Shown piece by piece: positions 36,515 through 47,470 of a stretch of DNA of 64,000 nucleotides (positions within the stretch are counted from its first letter, which is position 1; each line of letters begins with the position of its first letter). Both the position numbers and the translations under genes were made by a program. Source of the DNA: an uncultured Paracoccaceae bacterium (lineage in GTDB: Bacteria; Pseudomonadota; Alphaproteobacteria; Rhodobacterales; Rhodobacteraceae); contig CANLNM010000002.1 in NCBI GenBank assembly GCA_947492475.1, forward strand, positions 496,001 to 560,000, written 5' to 3'. The notes under the pieces were generated by a model. It did no database searches, had not been told where the DNA came from, and worked only from the letters and a program-made list of their open reading frames with translations.

Positions 36515-37921
36515 ATGAATATGGAACCGATTGAAATTGGCCTGATTGTTTCGGGTGGGTTGCTGGTCTTTGTGGTGCTGGGGATGCGTGTGGCCTTTGC
36601 TGCGGGCATGGCAGGCATGATCGGCCTGATCTGGATTTTCTGGGCAAAATTTGGCTATGATCCGGGCCGCTTTGGCAAAGCTGTGACCGTGGCGGTGAAA
36701 ACCGCAGGGCAGGTGCCACATTCCAAGGTATCGTCCCAAGCGCTCAGCCTGATCCCGACCTTTATCCTGATCGGGTATCTGGCCTATTACGCGGGCCTGA
36801 CCAAAGCCCTGTTTGAAGCCGCCAAACGTTGGCTGGCTTGGGTGCCGGGCGGGTTGGCTGTGTCCACGGTGTTTGCCACGGCTGGATTTGCGGCCGTGTC
36901 TGGCGCATCTGTGGCCACATCTGCGGTGTTTGCACGGATCGCGATCCCGGAAATGCTGGCGCTGGGATATGACAAACGTTTTGCGGCAGGTGTTGTCGCG
37001 GCGGGGGGGACATTGGCGTCGCTGATCCCGCCGTCGGCGATCTTGGTGATCTATGCGATTATCGTGGAACAGGATGTGGGCAAATTGCTGTTGGCTGGGT
37101 TTATTCCCGGCGCCTTTTCCGCGCTGATCTATGGGCTGTTGATCATCGGAATGGCCATGACAATCAAAGGCTTCGGCCCGCCTGTATCCGGGTTTACGTG
37201 GCGCGAACGGTTTATGTCTTTGCCGCCTGCGCTGCCGATTGTGTTTGTTGTCGTGACGATCATTTTCTTTGTCTATAACCCATTTGGCGGCGATGCATGG
37301 GGCACGCCCACCGAAGGCGGCGCAATCGGGGCCTTTGTCGTATTCTTGATGGCGCTATATCAAGGGATGCGTTGGAAACAGCTGCGCGATGCCTTGCTGG
37401 AAACCGCCAAGCTGAGCGTGATGATTTTCACCATCATCTGGGGCGTGCTGATCTATGTGCGGTTCCTTGGCTTTGCGCAATTGCCCGCCGCGTTTTCTGA
37501 TTGGATCACGTCCCTGACCATGTCGCCCATGTTGATCCTAATTTGCATCCTGTTGGCTTATGCGGTGCTGGGTATGTTCATGGATGCGATTGGCATGCTG
37601 TTGCTGACATTGCCGGTGGTGTACCCGGCGGTCATGGCGCTGAATGGCGGCGCAGATGTGGCGGCGATCGATTCCACCTTTGGGATGTCGGGGCCGATGT
37701 GTGCAATCTGGTTTGGGATTCTGGTGGTGAAAATGGCGGAATTCTGTCTGATCACACCACCCATTGGGTTGAACTGCTTTGTGGTGGCGGGCGTGCGCGA
37801 TGACCTAAGCGTGCAGGACGTGTTCAAAGGCGTGACACCGTTTTTCATCGCAGATGCCATCACCATCGGGTTGCTGGTCGCGTTTCCGGCGATTGTGCTG
37901 TGGTTGCCATCCCAAGTCTGA
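36515..37921 (+). CDS. dctM: TRAP transporter large permease
   Basis: 468 residues with about twelve hydrophobic segments. Na+ and substrate-binding loops typical of DctM are visible: GASVATSAVFARIAIPEM, GGTLASLIPPSAILVIYAI, FMDAIGMLLLTLPVVYP and ITPPIGLNCFVVAGV. An extra loop after residue 200 (about 90 residues with FNPFGGDAWGTPTEGG-like sequence) is usual for the 460-residue type. End of the operon, followed by a terminator. Confidence 0.94.
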   Translation: MNMEPIEIGLIVSGGLLVFVVLGMRVAFAAGMAGMIGLIWIFWAKFGYDPGRFGKAVTVAVKTAGQVPHSKVSSQALSLIPTFILIGYLAYYAGLTKALFEAAKRWLAWVPGGLAVSTVFATAGFAAVSGASVATSAVFARIAIPEMLALGYDKRFAAGVVAAGGTLASLIPPSAILVIYAIIVEQDVGKLLLAGFIPGAFSALIYGLLIIGMAMTIKGFGPPVSGFTWRERFMSLPPALPIVFVVVTIIFFVYNPFGGDAWGTPTEGGAIGAFVVFLMALYQGMRWKQLRDALLETAKLSVMIFTIIWGVLIYVRFLGFAQLPAAFSDWITSLTMSPMLILICILLAYAVLGMFMDAIGMLLLTLPVVYPAVMALNGGADVAAIDSTFGMSGPMCAIWFGILVVKMAEFCLITPPIGLNCFVVAGVRDDLSVQDVFKGVTPFFIADAITIGLLVAFPAIVLWLPSQV

Positions 37922-37946
37922 CAAAACCAACAGACCGATAGAACCG

Positions 37947-37980
37947 AAACGGCGTGAACTGGCAGGTTTGCGCCGTTTTT
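37947..37980 (+). terminator. Terminator after the TRAP operon
   Basis: AAACGGCG (37947-37954) pairs with CGCCGTTT (37971-37978), with five Ts at the end. Confidence 0.9.
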
Positions 37981-38068
37981 CTGTATCAATTCAATATGTT
38001 TGCGCCGGTGGGTTTTCGAATGACCCCAGCATCCTTATCTAATGGTCCAGTATTTAAAGGAGCAAAAC

Positions 38069-38854
38069 ATGAATTGTCACGAAGTTGATTTTGAAATTTT
38101 TGGCGACGACATGCAGATCGTCGAGGTTGAACTGGACCCCAGCGAAACCGTGATCGCCGAAGCGGGCGCGATGAATTACATGGAAGACGGCATCGCCTTT
38201 GAGAGCAAAATGGGCGACGGCACCACCCCAACCAAAGGCGTGATGGGCGCGTTGATGAATGTGGGCAAACGGGTGCTGACCGGCGAAAGCATTTTCCTCA
38301 CCCATTTTAGCAATCAGGGGCAGGGCAAAAAACGTGTCGCGTTTGCAGCCCCTTATCCGGGCAAAATTATCCCGATTGATATGGCCGAAATGGGCGGCGA
38401 ACTGATCTGTCAAAAGGATGCGTTTTTATGTGCTGCCTTTGGCACGCGCACGGATATTGCCTTTCAGAAAAAGCTCGGCGCTGGGTTTTTTGGTGGCGAA
38501 GGGTTCATCCTACAACGCCTGCGCGGTGATGGCATGGCCTTTGTGCATGTGGGCGGCACGGTGATCCGGCGTGAATTGCGCGCGGGCGAAACCCTGCGTG
38601 TTGATACGGGCTGTATCGCGGCGTTCACCGCAGGCGTGGATTATGACATCGAACGCGCGGGCAATCTGAAATCCATGGTGTTTGGCGGCGAAGGCCTGTT
38701 TCTGGCGACGTTGCGCGGCCCCGGCACCGTGTATCTTCAAAGCTTGCCATTTTCGCGTCTGGCCAACCGCGTGCTACAAGCAGGCAGCATCGGAGGCAGC
38801 AAAGGCGAAGGGTCTGTTCTGGGCGGGCTGGGGGATCTGTTCGGGGACAATTAA
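38069..38854 (+). CDS. TIGR00266/AIM24-family protein
   Basis: 261 residues from ATG 38069 behind AAAGGAG. All-beta protein: [23 protein letters not shown] and [22 protein letters not shown] are conserved blocks of the AIM24 group. The C-terminus is Gly-rich ([11 protein letters not shown]). No signal peptide or membrane segment. Bacterial function unknown; the mitochondrial relative affects inner-membrane organisation. Confidence 0.9.
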   Translation: MNCHEVDFEIFGDDMQIVEVELDPSETVIAEAGAMNYMEDGIAFESKMGDGTTPTKGVMGALMNVGKRVLTGESIFLTHFSNQGQGKKRVAFAAPYPGKIIPIDMAEMGGELICQKDAFLCAAFGTRTDIAFQKKLGAGFFGGEGFILQRLRGDGMAFVHVGGTVIRRELRAGETLRVDTGCIAAFTAGVDYDIERAGNLKSMVFGGEGLFLATLRGPGTVYLQSLPFSRLANRVLQAGSIGGSKGEGSVLGGLGDLFGDN

Positions 38855-38935
38855 CCGACAATTCGATCCTAACTGATCCTGACAGGGCTTTAAAACACGC
38901 TGGACTTGGGGGGCATTTCCGCTTCAACTCGGCAC

Positions 38936-40255
38936 ATGATATTGGCCCTGTCACATCCCATTTTTAGATGCCTTTTTGCTGCGCAAATCTTGGCGTTGCT
39001 CGGCACGGGGCTGGCCAGTGTCGCGCTGGCCCTGATGGCGTTTGATTTGGCACCTGACCGGGCCGCGCGTGTATTGGCGACGGTCCTGACGATCAAAATG
39101 CTGGCCTATGTCTTTGTCGCGCCCTTGGCCCAAGGGGTGTTGGGGCATCTGCCACGGCGACAGGTTTTGATCGCGCTGGATATCATGCGTGCCCTGGCCG
39201 TCGCGGGGCTGTTTTTTGCCACAGATACATGGCAAATCTACGGGCTGATATTTTTGATGCAGGCCGCATCAGCGGGATTCACCCCAACGTTTCAGGCCAC
39301 AATCCCCGATATTCTAACCGACGAAGACACCTATACCCAAGCCCTATCCCTGTCGCGATTGGCCTATGATCTAGAAAGCCTGATCAGCCCGGTTCTGGCA
39401 GCTATGCTGTTGTTTTTACTACCACCTGTTGGGTTGTTTATCCTCACGGGGGTTGGGTTTATCGCCTCGGCCCTGCTGATAAAATCGGTGAGCATTCCCA
39501 GTATCGCAACACAGCCTGCTCGATCATTTAAGGACCGGCTGACACGTGGTTCGCGAATTTATCTGGCGACCCCGCGGTTGCGGGGCCTATTGGCCCTGAA
39601 CCTGTCCATCGCTGCGATTGCCGCAATGGTTCTGGTTAATACCGTTGTGTTGGTTCAGCAGGATTTGCATCTGTCCCAGCAACATGTCGCATTTGCCATC
39701 GCTGCATTTGGCGGGGGATCAATGCTGATTGCACTGATCCTGCCGATGGGCTTGCGTCATTGGGCCGACCGCAATGTCATGATCTGGGGCGCGGTCGGGG
39801 CTTTGTGCTCACTTGTGATGTTGCTGATATCGTCATTTGTGAGCGGTCTGACTTGGGGCTATCTATTGATCAGTTGGGCCGGAATTGGAATGGGGTTTTC
39901 AGCCGTCATGACCCCATCTGGCCGGTTGCTGCGCCGGTCCGCCCATATCGAAGATCGCAGCGCTGTTTTTGCCGCGCAATTTGCACTGTCGCATATGTGT
40001 TGGCTGATCACCTATCCGCTGGCGGGCGTTTTGATGACCGGGCTTGGAACCTCAGCCGCATTGATCGGATTGGCATGTGTCGGGGCAATCGGGATTGGCA
40101 TCGCCCTGATGGTTTGGCCTGGAAATTTGGATCAAAGCCCGGCCCATGCTCATCCGGAATTGGCGCCTGATCACCCACATTTACAGGGGGCAGGGCCGCA
40201 TCACCATCCGATAGTCATAGATGATCTGCACCTCCATTGGCCGCGCATGCCCTAA
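38936..40255 (+). CDS. MFS transporter with His-rich C-terminal tail
   Basis: 439 residues from ATG 38936; the open frame extends to a TTG at 38906, and neither start has a strong ribosome site. Twelve helices. The segment RIYLATPRLRGLLALNLSIAA and the loop AHIEDRSAVFAAQFALSHMCWLITYPLAG resemble NreB-like and enterobactin-exporter MFS groups. The last 45 residues hold about eleven His (HAHPEL, DHPHLQ, HHHP, HLHW), suggesting binding of Ni, Zn or Co and a metal-export role (inference). Confidence 0.85.
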   Translation: MILALSHPIFRCLFAAQILALLGTGLASVALALMAFDLAPDRAARVLATVLTIKMLAYVFVAPLAQGVLGHLPRRQVLIALDIMRALAVAGLFFATDTWQIYGLIFLMQAASAGFTPTFQATIPDILTDEDTYTQALSLSRLAYDLESLISPVLAAMLLFLLPPVGLFILTGVGFIASALLIKSVSIPSIATQPARSFKDRLTRGSRIYLATPRLRGLLALNLSIAAIAAMVLVNTVVLVQQDLHLSQQHVAFAIAAFGGGSMLIALILPMGLRHWADRNVMIWGAVGALCSLVMLLISSFVSGLTWGYLLISWAGIGMGFSAVMTPSGRLLRRSAHIEDRSAVFAAQFALSHMCWLITYPLAGVLMTGLGTSAALIGLACVGAIGIGIALMVWPGNLDQSPAHAHPELAPDHPHLQGAGPHHHPIVIDDLHLHWPRMP

Positions 40256-40334
40256 ATGACCACATTGGTATTTCAATCCGCAGGCACATGCTGTTACGCG
40301 GTTCCAATGTCCAACTGAACAGCATGCCCCCGCG

Positions 40335-40934
40335 TTATGCCTTTTGCGCTTGGTGCCACAGCTCAAATTCTTCGCTATGTTTGCGTTCAAATTTGGCTAA
40401 GGTTTTCGCAGAAAGCGGTGTGTCCATTTTCGGCGACACATTGCGCTGCGGCAGAGAAATGGACATTTCCAGTCGATCCTCAAGAAAAGCAATCAATTTG
40501 TCCATCTGTTCGTATTGAAACAGATGATCGACGCCTAAATTGCCGTCTTTATCTGTCAGAAACCGGGTTTGGGACCCGATATCTGCATATGGTGGGCGGT
40601 TACCGCGGCAATAGGCATCCACAAATTCATCAAAACTGACCCCTTTGGTGGAATTGGGATGCCCGTCCAGATCGTCGCGGTGGCGATATCGATACCAGGA
40701 ACTTAGCCGGCTGACCGGATCGCGAATGACCGCCAAAGTTTCCGGATCCAGACCACCGGCCTGTTTGAAAAACGGCTTTAGGAATCGCCGGTATCGATAA
40801 ACGGGCGAATGTTTCAGATGGGGCGGATTGCGCAAAACCATCGCGGCTTTGTGTTCCAGCGCGGCCATTAATGCGGTTGTTCCTGTTTTAGGAATCGACA
40901 ATATCACCAGCTTTTGATCCCAAAAAACCAACAT
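40335..40934 (-). CDS. Sulfotransferase-family protein
   Basis: 199 residues from ATG 40934 (MLVFWDQKLVILSIPKTGTTALMA). LSIPKTGTT is the 5'-PSB loop that binds the PAPS phosphosulfate, and VIRDPVSRLSSWYRYR the 3'-PB segment with the conserved Arg and Ser. It probably transfers sulfate to a glycan or small molecule. The longer frame to 41132 runs through the recA SOS box and is not accepted. Divergent from recA. Short for the family, so it may be a minimal form. Confidence 0.8.
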   Translation of the reverse strand: MLVFWDQKLVILSIPKTGTTALMAALEHKAAMVLRNPPHLKHSPVYRYRRFLKPFFKQAGGLDPETLAVIRDPVSRLSSWYRYRHRDDLDGHPNSTKGVSFDEFVDAYCRGNRPPYADIGSQTRFLTDKDGNLGVDHLFQYEQMDKLIAFLEDRLEMSISLPQRNVSPKMDTPLSAKTLAKFERKHSEEFELWHQAQKA

Positions 40935-41062
40935 ATTATGCAGCGCCTTTCGTAGGTTAGGGGCGTTTTCAGTGTGTAAACTACTCTTTAACCATGTTTG
41001 GGGGAAGCTTATTGAGGAAAAATTAACTTGAAATGTTCTCGTTTTGATCTCATAACAATTGA

Positions 41063-41077
41063 GAACAATCGCAGAAC
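41063..41077 (+). promoter_or_regulatory. SOS box (GAAC-N7-GAAC) before recA
   Basis: GAACAATCGCAGAAC matches the direct-repeat LexA site of alphaproteobacteria, 49 bp before the recA start. Confidence 0.85.
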
Positions 41078-41125
41078 AAAGCGGCGATTGCTGCCCCCGT
41101 CGGGGTGTGGGATAAGGAAGCGAAC

Positions 41126-42199
41126 ATGGCAACGGCAGAGCTTTTCAATATGAAAGATAAAGCAGGCGCAGACAAACAGAAGGCCCTCGATTCGGCCCTG
41201 GCGCAAATTGAACGTCAATTTGGTAAAGGCTCGATTATGAAGCTGGGCGGCGAAAACGCCCTGCAGGAAATCGAAGCGACCTCAACCGGATCTTTGGGGC
41301 TGGATATCGCGCTGGGGATTGGCGGTATTCCCAAAGGGCGGATTGTTGAAATTTACGGTCCAGAAAGTTCCGGTAAAACCACGCTGACATTGCATTGTCT
41401 GGCGGAGGAACAGAAAAAGGGCGGCGTTTGCGCCTTTGTGGATGCGGAACATGCGCTGGACCCGCAATACGCCAAAAAGCTGGGCGTGAACCTGGATGAG
41501 CTGCTGATTTCGCAGCCCGACACCGGTGAACAAGCGCTTGAAATCGTGGACACTTTGGTCCGGTCCGGCGCCGTTTCGATGGTGATCGTCGATTCCGTGG
41601 CTGCGCTGACGCCAAAATCCGAACTCGAAGGTGACATGGGCGACAGCTCGGTCGGGGTGCATGCCCGTCTGATGTCCCAAGCGATGCGTAAATTGACCGG
41701 GTCGATCAACCGCACCAATTGCACCGTGGTCTTTATCAACCAAATCCGGATGAAAATCGGTGTGATGTTTGGCTCGCCCGAAACCACCACCGGGGGCAAT
41801 GCGCTGAAATTCTACAGCTCGGTGCGTTTGGATATCCGCCGCATCGGTGCCCTAAAGGATCGCGACGAAGTTGTGGGCAACCAAACCCGCGTGAAAGTCG
41901 TGAAAAACAAGGTTGCGCCGCCATTCAAACAGGTGGAATTCGACATCATGTATGGCGAAGGCATTTCCAAAATGGGTGAATTGCTGGATCTGGGCGTCAA
42001 AGCTGGCGTCGTCGAAAAGGCGGGATCGTGGTTCAGCTATGGCGATGAACGGATCGGGCAGGGGCGTGAAAACGCCAAAACTTTCCTGCGCGAAAACAAA
42101 CAGATGGCCTATGAAATCGAAGATCAGATCCGTGCGGCGCATGGGTTGGACTTTGATGCGCCGCCAATCGGTGAAGGTGACGACGTCGTCGAAGCGTAA
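41126..42199 (+). CDS. recA: Recombinase RecA
   Basis: 357 residues from ATG 41126 ([10 protein letters not shown]) with AAGGA upstream. Walker A is GPESSGKTT near residue 78; Walker B is [12 protein letters not shown] near 156. The C-terminal domain ends in an acidic tail (GEGDDVVEA). Forms filaments on single-stranded DNA for recombination and triggers LexA self-cleavage; an SOS box in its promoter shows LexA control. A terminator follows. Confidence 0.98.
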   Translation: MATAELFNMKDKAGADKQKALDSALAQIERQFGKGSIMKLGGENALQEIEATSTGSLGLDIALGIGGIPKGRIVEIYGPESSGKTTLTLHCLAEEQKKGGVCAFVDAEHALDPQYAKKLGVNLDELLISQPDTGEQALEIVDTLVRSGAVSMVIVDSVAALTPKSELEGDMGDSSVGVHARLMSQAMRKLTGSINRTNCTVVFINQIRMKIGVMFGSPETTTGGNALKFYSSVRLDIRRIGALKDRDEVVGNQTRVKVVKNKVAPPFKQVEFDIMYGEGISKMGELLDLGVKAGVVEKAGSWFSYGDERIGQGRENAKTFLRENKQMAYEIEDQIRAAHGLDFDAPPIGEGDDVVEA

Positions 42200-42230
42200 C
42201 CCACCGTTGAATAATCAACAAAATGACGTG

Positions 42231-42256
42231 AAAGGCCGGGGTTTTCCCGGCCTTTT
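42231..42256 (+). terminator. Terminator after recA
   Basis: AAAGGCCGGG/CCCGGCCTTT, perfect 10-bp stem with GTTTT loop and a short T-run. Confidence 0.9.
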
Positions 42257-42368
42257 GCCGTTCTGGCTGGACGATGGGCGGACGGGGGGCTAAATCTGTA
42301 GAAACGCCAGATTTCTGGCCATTCTTTGCCCATATCGCCCAAATGGACGCCGTTCCCAAAGGACCCTC

Positions 42369-45020
42369 ATGACCAGCCTTGCAGATATCCGCACAACCTT
42401 TTTGAATTACTTTGAAAAAAACGGCCATCAGATCGTTGATTCATCGCCTTTGGTGCCGCGCAACGATCCCACGTTGATGTTCACCAATTCGGGTATGGTA
42501 CAGTTCAAAAACCTGTTTACCGGCGTCGAAACCCGCGACTATCAGCGCGCAACCACGTCGCAAAAATGTGTGCGTGCAGGGGGCAAGCATAACGATCTGG
42601 ACAATGTGGGCTACACCGCCCGTCACCACACATTCTTCGAAATGCTGGGCAACTTTTCATTTGGCGATTACTTTAAAAACGACGCTATTCCGTTCGCGTG
42701 GGAATTGATCACCAAGGAATTTGGCATCGACAAAGATCGTTTGTTGACAACGGTTTATCACACAGATGATGAAGCGTTCGAAATTTGGAAAAAGCTCGGC
42801 GTGCCCGAGGATCGCATCATTCGGATCGCGACATCAGACAATTTCTGGCAGATGGGCCCAACCGGTCCTTGTGGTCCATGTACCGAGATTTTCTTTGATC
42901 ATGGCGATCACATTTGGGGTGGCCCTCCGGGCTCTGCGGACGAAGACGGCGACCGGTTTATTGAAATCTGGAACGTTGTGTTCATGCAGAACGAACAGTT
43001 CGAAGATGGCTCGATGAAGGCGCTGGACATGCAATCCATCGACACGGGCATGGGGCTGGAACGGGTGGCCGCGCTGCTGCAGGGCAGTCATGACAATTAC
43101 CAAACCGATCTGTTCCGCGCGTTGATCGAAGCGTCGGCGCATGCCACCAACACCGACCCGTTTGGCGATCAAAACGTGCATCATCGCGTGATTGCCGATC
43201 ATCTGCGGTCGACATCGTTCCTAATTGCCGAAGGTGTTCTGCCCTCGAATGAGGGGCGTGGCTATGTGCTGCGGCGGATCATGCGACGCGCCATGCGGCA
43301 GGCATCGCTGTTGGGCGCCAAGGACCCGATCATGCACAAATTGGTGCCGGCGTTGGTTCAGCAGATGGGCGCGGCCTATCCGGAACTGGCCCAAGGTCAG
43401 CGCCTGATCGAAGAGACATTGCTGCAAGAAGAAACCCGGTTCCGTACCACGCTGGATCGCGGGCTGAAATTGCTGGATGACGAAGTGTCCGGTCTGGCCG
43501 ATGGTGCAAATCTGCCGGGCGAAGCAGCGTTTAAGCTCTATGACACCTATGGTTTCCCGCTGGATTTGACGCAGGATGCGTTGCGGTCCAAAGGCATCGA
43601 AGTGGACATTGACGGGTTTGACAGCGCCATGAAAGCGCAAAAAGAACAATCCCGCGCGGGTGGTATCGGGCTAGGCCAAGCCGAAGACGTCAAAGTTTAT
43701 TACGACATTGCGGATAAACATGGCGCGACGGATTTTCTGGGTTACGAAACCGAAAAGGCCGAAGGTCAGGTGCAGGCTATTGTCGCTGACGGCGCGATTG
43801 TTCCCAGTGCCAAGGCGGGGGACAGCGTTCAGATCGTGCTGAATCAGACGCCGTTTTACGGTGAATCCGGTGGTCAGGTCGGCGATATGGGCCAGATTAA
43901 GGTCGATGGCGGCGTGGCAAACGTGACCGACACCAAAAAGATCGAAGGCCTGTTCCTGCATATTGCCACCGTGATCGAGGGCGAAATCACAACCGGGCAG
44001 GGCGCCGAATTGATCGTGGACCACGACCGTCGCAGCAACATCCGCGCCAACCATTCTGCGACCCATTTGTTGCACGAAGCATTGCGCAATGCGCTGGGGG
44101 ATCATGTGGCCCAAAAGGGATCGTTGAATGCGCCGGATCGGCTGCGGTTTGATTTTTCCCATGGCCAGGCGGTGTCTGCGGCTGATCTGAAACAGATCGA
44201 GGCCGAAGTGAACGCCATGATCCGTCAAAACACCGCTGTTGAAACCCGGATTATGACGCCGGACGATGCGCGCGCAATCGGTGCGCAGGCCTTGTTCGGT
44301 GAAAAATACGGCGACGAGGTACGCGTTGTGTCCATGGGCCACGCGCCGACCGGCAAGGGCGCGGATGGCAACACCTATTCGCTGGAATTGTGTGGCGGGA
44401 CCCATGTGCGGCAAACCGGCGATATCGGTGCCTTTGTATCGCTGGGCGACAGTGCATCATCCGCAGGTGTGCGCCGGATCGAGGCACTGACCGGGCAGGC
44501 GGCGTTGGATTATTTGGCCGCCAAAGACACGACATTGGCCGAAACGGCTGCCGTGCTGAAAACGGCGGCAGCGGATGTGCCCGACCGGGTCAAAGCCTTG
44601 ATGGAAGAGCGCAAATCCCTGACCAACGAAGTGGCACAATTGCGTCGCGAATTGGCGATGTCCGGCGGTGCGACCGCAGCCCCGGAAACCAAAACCATCA
44701 ACGGTATCCCGTTTCGCGCTCAGGTTTTATCTGGTGTGACCGGCAAAGATTTGCCCGCCTTGATTGACGGGATCAAAGCTGAAATGGGATCAGGCGCAGT
44801 GTTGTTGATCGCGGATGCCAATGGCAAAGCCGCTGTGGCCGCCGGGGTCACCGCTGATTTAACGGACAAAGTATCTGCCGTGGATATCCTGCGCGCTGCG
44901 ACACCTGAACTGGGTGGCAAAGGCGGCGGCGGTCGCCCTGACATGGCCCAAGGCGGCGGATCAGACGCCAGCAACGCACCGGCCGCAATCGCGGCTGCCG
45001 AAAAAGTATTGGAGGGTTAA
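42369..45020 (+). CDS. alaS: Alanyl-tRNA synthetase
   Basis: 883 residues, the usual full length. Class II core with [11 protein letters not shown] (motif region near residue 37) and [10 protein letters not shown]. The editing domain has [12 protein letters not shown] near 563 and ELCGGTH near 676, which supply the zinc ligands. The C-terminal C-Ala domain ends in a Gly-rich [16 protein letters not shown] segment. Starts after the recA terminator; the DUF1330 gene begins immediately after the stop. Confidence 0.98.
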   Translation: MTSLADIRTTFLNYFEKNGHQIVDSSPLVPRNDPTLMFTNSGMVQFKNLFTGVETRDYQRATTSQKCVRAGGKHNDLDNVGYTARHHTFFEMLGNFSFGDYFKNDAIPFAWELITKEFGIDKDRLLTTVYHTDDEAFEIWKKLGVPEDRIIRIATSDNFWQMGPTGPCGPCTEIFFDHGDHIWGGPPGSADEDGDRFIEIWNVVFMQNEQFEDGSMKALDMQSIDTGMGLERVAALLQGSHDNYQTDLFRALIEASAHATNTDPFGDQNVHHRVIADHLRSTSFLIAEGVLPSNEGRGYVLRRIMRRAMRQASLLGAKDPIMHKLVPALVQQMGAAYPELAQGQRLIEETLLQEETRFRTTLDRGLKLLDDEVSGLADGANLPGEAAFKLYDTYGFPLDLTQDALRSKGIEVDIDGFDSAMKAQKEQSRAGGIGLGQAEDVKVYYDIADKHGATDFLGYETEKAEGQVQAIVADGAIVPSAKAGDSVQIVLNQTPFYGESGGQVGDMGQIKVDGGVANVTDTKKIEGLFLHIATVIEGEITTGQGAELIVDHDRRSNIRANHSATHLLHEALRNALGDHVAQKGSLNAPDRLRFDFSHGQAVSAADLKQIEAEVNAMIRQNTAVETRIMTPDDARAIGAQALFGEKYGDEVRVVSMGHAPTGKGADGNTYSLELCGGTHVRQTGDIGAFVSLGDSASSAGVRRIEALTGQAALDYLAAKDTTLAETAAVLKTAAADVPDRVKALMEERKSLTNEVAQLRRELAMSGGATAAPETKTINGIPFRAQVLSGVTGKDLPALIDGIKAEMGSGAVLLIADANGKAAVAAGVTADLTDKVSAVDILRAATPELGGKGGGGRPDMAQGGGSDASNAPAAIAAAEKVLEG

Positions 45021-45308
45021 ATGCCTGCACTTTGGATTGCAAATGTGACCGTGACGGATGCGGAATCTTATGCCAAATACGCCGAATTGGCGGGGCCGGC
45101 GATTGCTAAACATGGCGGGCATTTTATTGCCCGCGCGGGCCGGTTTGTGCAACTTGAAGGGCGTGAACGTCCGCGCAATGTTGTGGCGAAATTCGACAGC
45201 GTCGAAGCCGCAGAAGCCTGCTATCACAGCCCAGAATACCAAGAGGCGCTGGATCATGCGCGCGGGGCATCAGAACGGGAATTGATGATCGTGGAAACCA
45301 CAGAATAG
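45021..45308 (+). CDS. DUF1330 family protein
   Basis: 95 residues; the ATG follows the alaS stop without a gap. Ferredoxin-like dimeric alpha/beta-barrel family: MPALWIANVTVTDAESYAKYAELAGPAIAKHGGHFIARAG and the YHSPEYQEAL segment are typical. Function not established; some relatives are monooxygenase-like. In one operon with alaS, whose terminator was split by the mobile element just downstream. Confidence 0.92.
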   Translation: MPALWIANVTVTDAESYAKYAELAGPAIAKHGGHFIARAGRFVQLEGRERPRNVVAKFDSVEAAEACYHSPEYQEALDHARGASERELMIVETTE

Positions 45309-45334
45309 GGTTTTGTCGGTCTTAACACTCAAAC

Positions 45335-45345
45335 AAAAGGGCCCC
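45335..45345. other. Left half of a split terminator stem
   Basis: AAAAGGGCCCC here matches GGGGCCCTTTTTT at 48927-48939. Joined without the element, with one copy of CCAAATC, they form an 11-bp stem, AAATC loop and T-run: the original shared terminator between DUF1330 and typA. Confidence 0.8.
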
Positions 45346-45350
45346 AAATC
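45344..45350. repeat. Target-site duplication, left copy
   Basis: CCAAATC, identical to the copy at the right end. Confidence 0.8.
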
Positions 45351-45377
45351 GTGACGCATTCCGCCTGGTGGGAGTCA
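45351..45377 (+). repeat. Left terminal inverted repeat
   Basis: GTGACGCATTCCG, a four-base variable centre, then GTGGGAGTCA. Matches the right end in 24 of 27 positions. Confidence 0.85.
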
Positions 45378-45384
45378 AAACGAG

Positions 45385-45417
45385 AAAGGCCTGTCATGAT
45401 AATCGCGGCAGGCCTTT
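45385..45417 (+). terminator. Terminator inside the left end of the element
   Basis: AAAGGCCTG (45385-45393) pairs with CAGGCCTTT (45409-45417), then GATTTTATT. It lies 7 bp inside the left repeat and would stop alaS read-through. The rest of 45418-45709 shows nothing coding that I can support. Confidence 0.75.
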
Positions 45418-45709
45418 GATTTTATTAAAGCAAAAGGCATCGAATAGATCGCAAGAATAGGTTGGAATTGCGAGGATTTTTCTTCGAATGCAGAAAACTG
45501 TGCAAGAACCGCGAAAAAAAACCGGTCCGCCAACATTTTTCGACTTCTGATTTAGAATATCTAGCCAATCTTATTTGATCACAAGCTTGAAGGCCCTCTT
45601 GTTCGGTTGCGGATGGGAGCCCGTATCTACCTCTAATTTTGTAGTTTTTCTGCTTCATGAGCGTAAAGAAACGATCAAGGGCAGACACTGCGGCAAAATC
45701 GAGGTGTCG

Positions 45710-47470
45710 ATGACAAGTTTGGCAAAGTTCAATTTCAAGCTGACTGACCTATATCCCCAGTCCACAGACAGCAATCTCAACACATGCGGCAATCCTGACT
45801 GTTGGAATTTCGGCGTCAAACCCAACAGTCTCGCAGAGCGAAAATCTTTCTGGCAAGGCAAGAAGCTCGGCCTGCCGGATGAGCAAATGGTTTTCCTGGC
45901 CCGCCACGGACAAGGTTCCTATAAGCTTGCCGGTGCTGATCGAAAGCACCGCCGGGTGACCAAGGTTCTCGAATACAAAGAAGATCCCCACGCCTGGATC
46001 GACCAGCGAACCATCCGCTGTCAGGGACTCACTTTCGACGACAGTGTCTGTAATTCTGGCTTCTCCATACTATCCCCCGAGCATCTCACCGATGAAGCAA
46101 ACCGATTGAGAAACCATAACGGCGTGTTGGACGGACCATCCTGTGGCGCATGTGGAACCCGATTTCTGGAACGCCCAGAAGAGTTCACGATGAGCGGCGC
46201 GCACCAGCGGACGAAAGATCGAAATGGGCGTCCAATCAAAGCAACAGGAGCGCCAAAGGCGGTCCGCGTGCTACACAAGCCCTGCAAAGGTAAAAAAGGG
46301 GCCAGGATCACAATCTCACTGCCCCATCACCGCTAGAAAACCTCAAAGGACAATCTGAGCATCCTCAATGCGCTGATCAACAGCGCGGGGATCCTTGACA
46401 TGCAGAGAATGCTCGGGTCTGCAGCCATGGGGCAGAAGATCGGGATCAGTAGAATCTATGACCGTATTGCGTGGTTTGAACAGGTCTTTCTGGCATATGA
46501 ACGAGAGATGCTGCGTCGCTGGCGAGAGAAGCAATCGAAAAAGAAGAAACCAGTCGAGCACCGCTTGAGTCATGATGACATCGTCCTCTCGGTCAACTGG
46601 GAAACTGCATCAGACCGGCGAAATACCCAACTGAACTGCGCGGTCACCGCTGACGCAGACAGTGGTTTCGTGTATCGTTTGGATGTCGATTTCGACCCCA
46701 ATATCGCGCCGCTGGACCTATTCAACGAAGCATATCTGGACCAGGATCGAGCCCCCAAAAACTTGTCGAAGGACTATCCGGGAACAAAGTTTGGATCAGC
46801 TCCTCTCTTTTCATGGCAGCGACCTACAGGCCGACTTCACGAACCTTATTTCTTCGCGGCGTGTGTGAACGAGTTTCGCGTGGTCCAGAAGAAGGCAGAG
46901 CGTCTGATGCCAACTCAAACCAACGAACAGAGAGCTCATCAGGGCGAAGTTTTGGCGCGGGTTGAAGGCGATATCAACAAGGTCAAACTAATTGGTGAAG
47001 ACTGGTTTGGATTTCAATCTGAAACCGAAGACTCGCGTGGCTCATTTAAGGGCATGACAACGCGGGACACCTACACGAAAGCAGCTCACTTCATCCTGGT
47101 GAAGGAAATGCTACCGCCGGGCCCGATTGTTCTGACGACCGAACAAGAAGCAACCCTCCCCGCGATCTTACCCCATATCTTCGAAGAAGAAATCAAACGA
47201 GATCAGTTCACCTGGTTGGCGATGAGCTTCAATAAGAACGCGAAGAAGCCGGAAATCCTGAGGAAGGTGAAAGAATATCGGGACCAACGTTGGAATTTCC
47301 GGAACTTCGGGATGTATGATGGTCGCTTCACCCTGGAAACGGATCCGCAATTCATCACCAGGGAATACATCCGTGAAAACAGGAGCACCGCTGTGAAGTC
47401 CGGCAAGGTCGAGGCGCCGTATCCCAAATCACTTGGAGCATACTCTCGAAGACGGATCAGTAAGCGATGA
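45710..47470 (+). pseudogene. Transposase-like zinc-finger protein interrupted by an in-frame amber codon
   Basis: From ATG 45710 (GAGGTG upstream) the frame runs 208 codons to TAG at 46334-46336, then continues open in the same frame to 47470, 586 codons in all. Part one has zinc-finger-like clusters (CGNPDCWNFG; CGACGTRF; IRCQG and KPCKGKK). Part two has a helix-turn-helix-like segment and an RNase-H-like stretch (IVLSVNWE, TADADSG, VDFDP, later LTTEQEATLP). This layout suits a DDE transposase, but I do not recognise the family. A CAG-to-TAG change would explain the lesion. The last ten residues may come from the junction with the DUF262 fragment. Confidence 0.6.

Noticed and set aside
43671-44414. 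247-residue open frame antisense to alaS
   Set aside because: Shadow frame; the alaS sequence is fully conserved through it.
45425-45688. 87-residue minus-strand open frame at the left end of the element
   Set aside because: No start signal, no recognisable domain, composition like random A/T-rich DNA, and it overlaps the transposase-like reading region.
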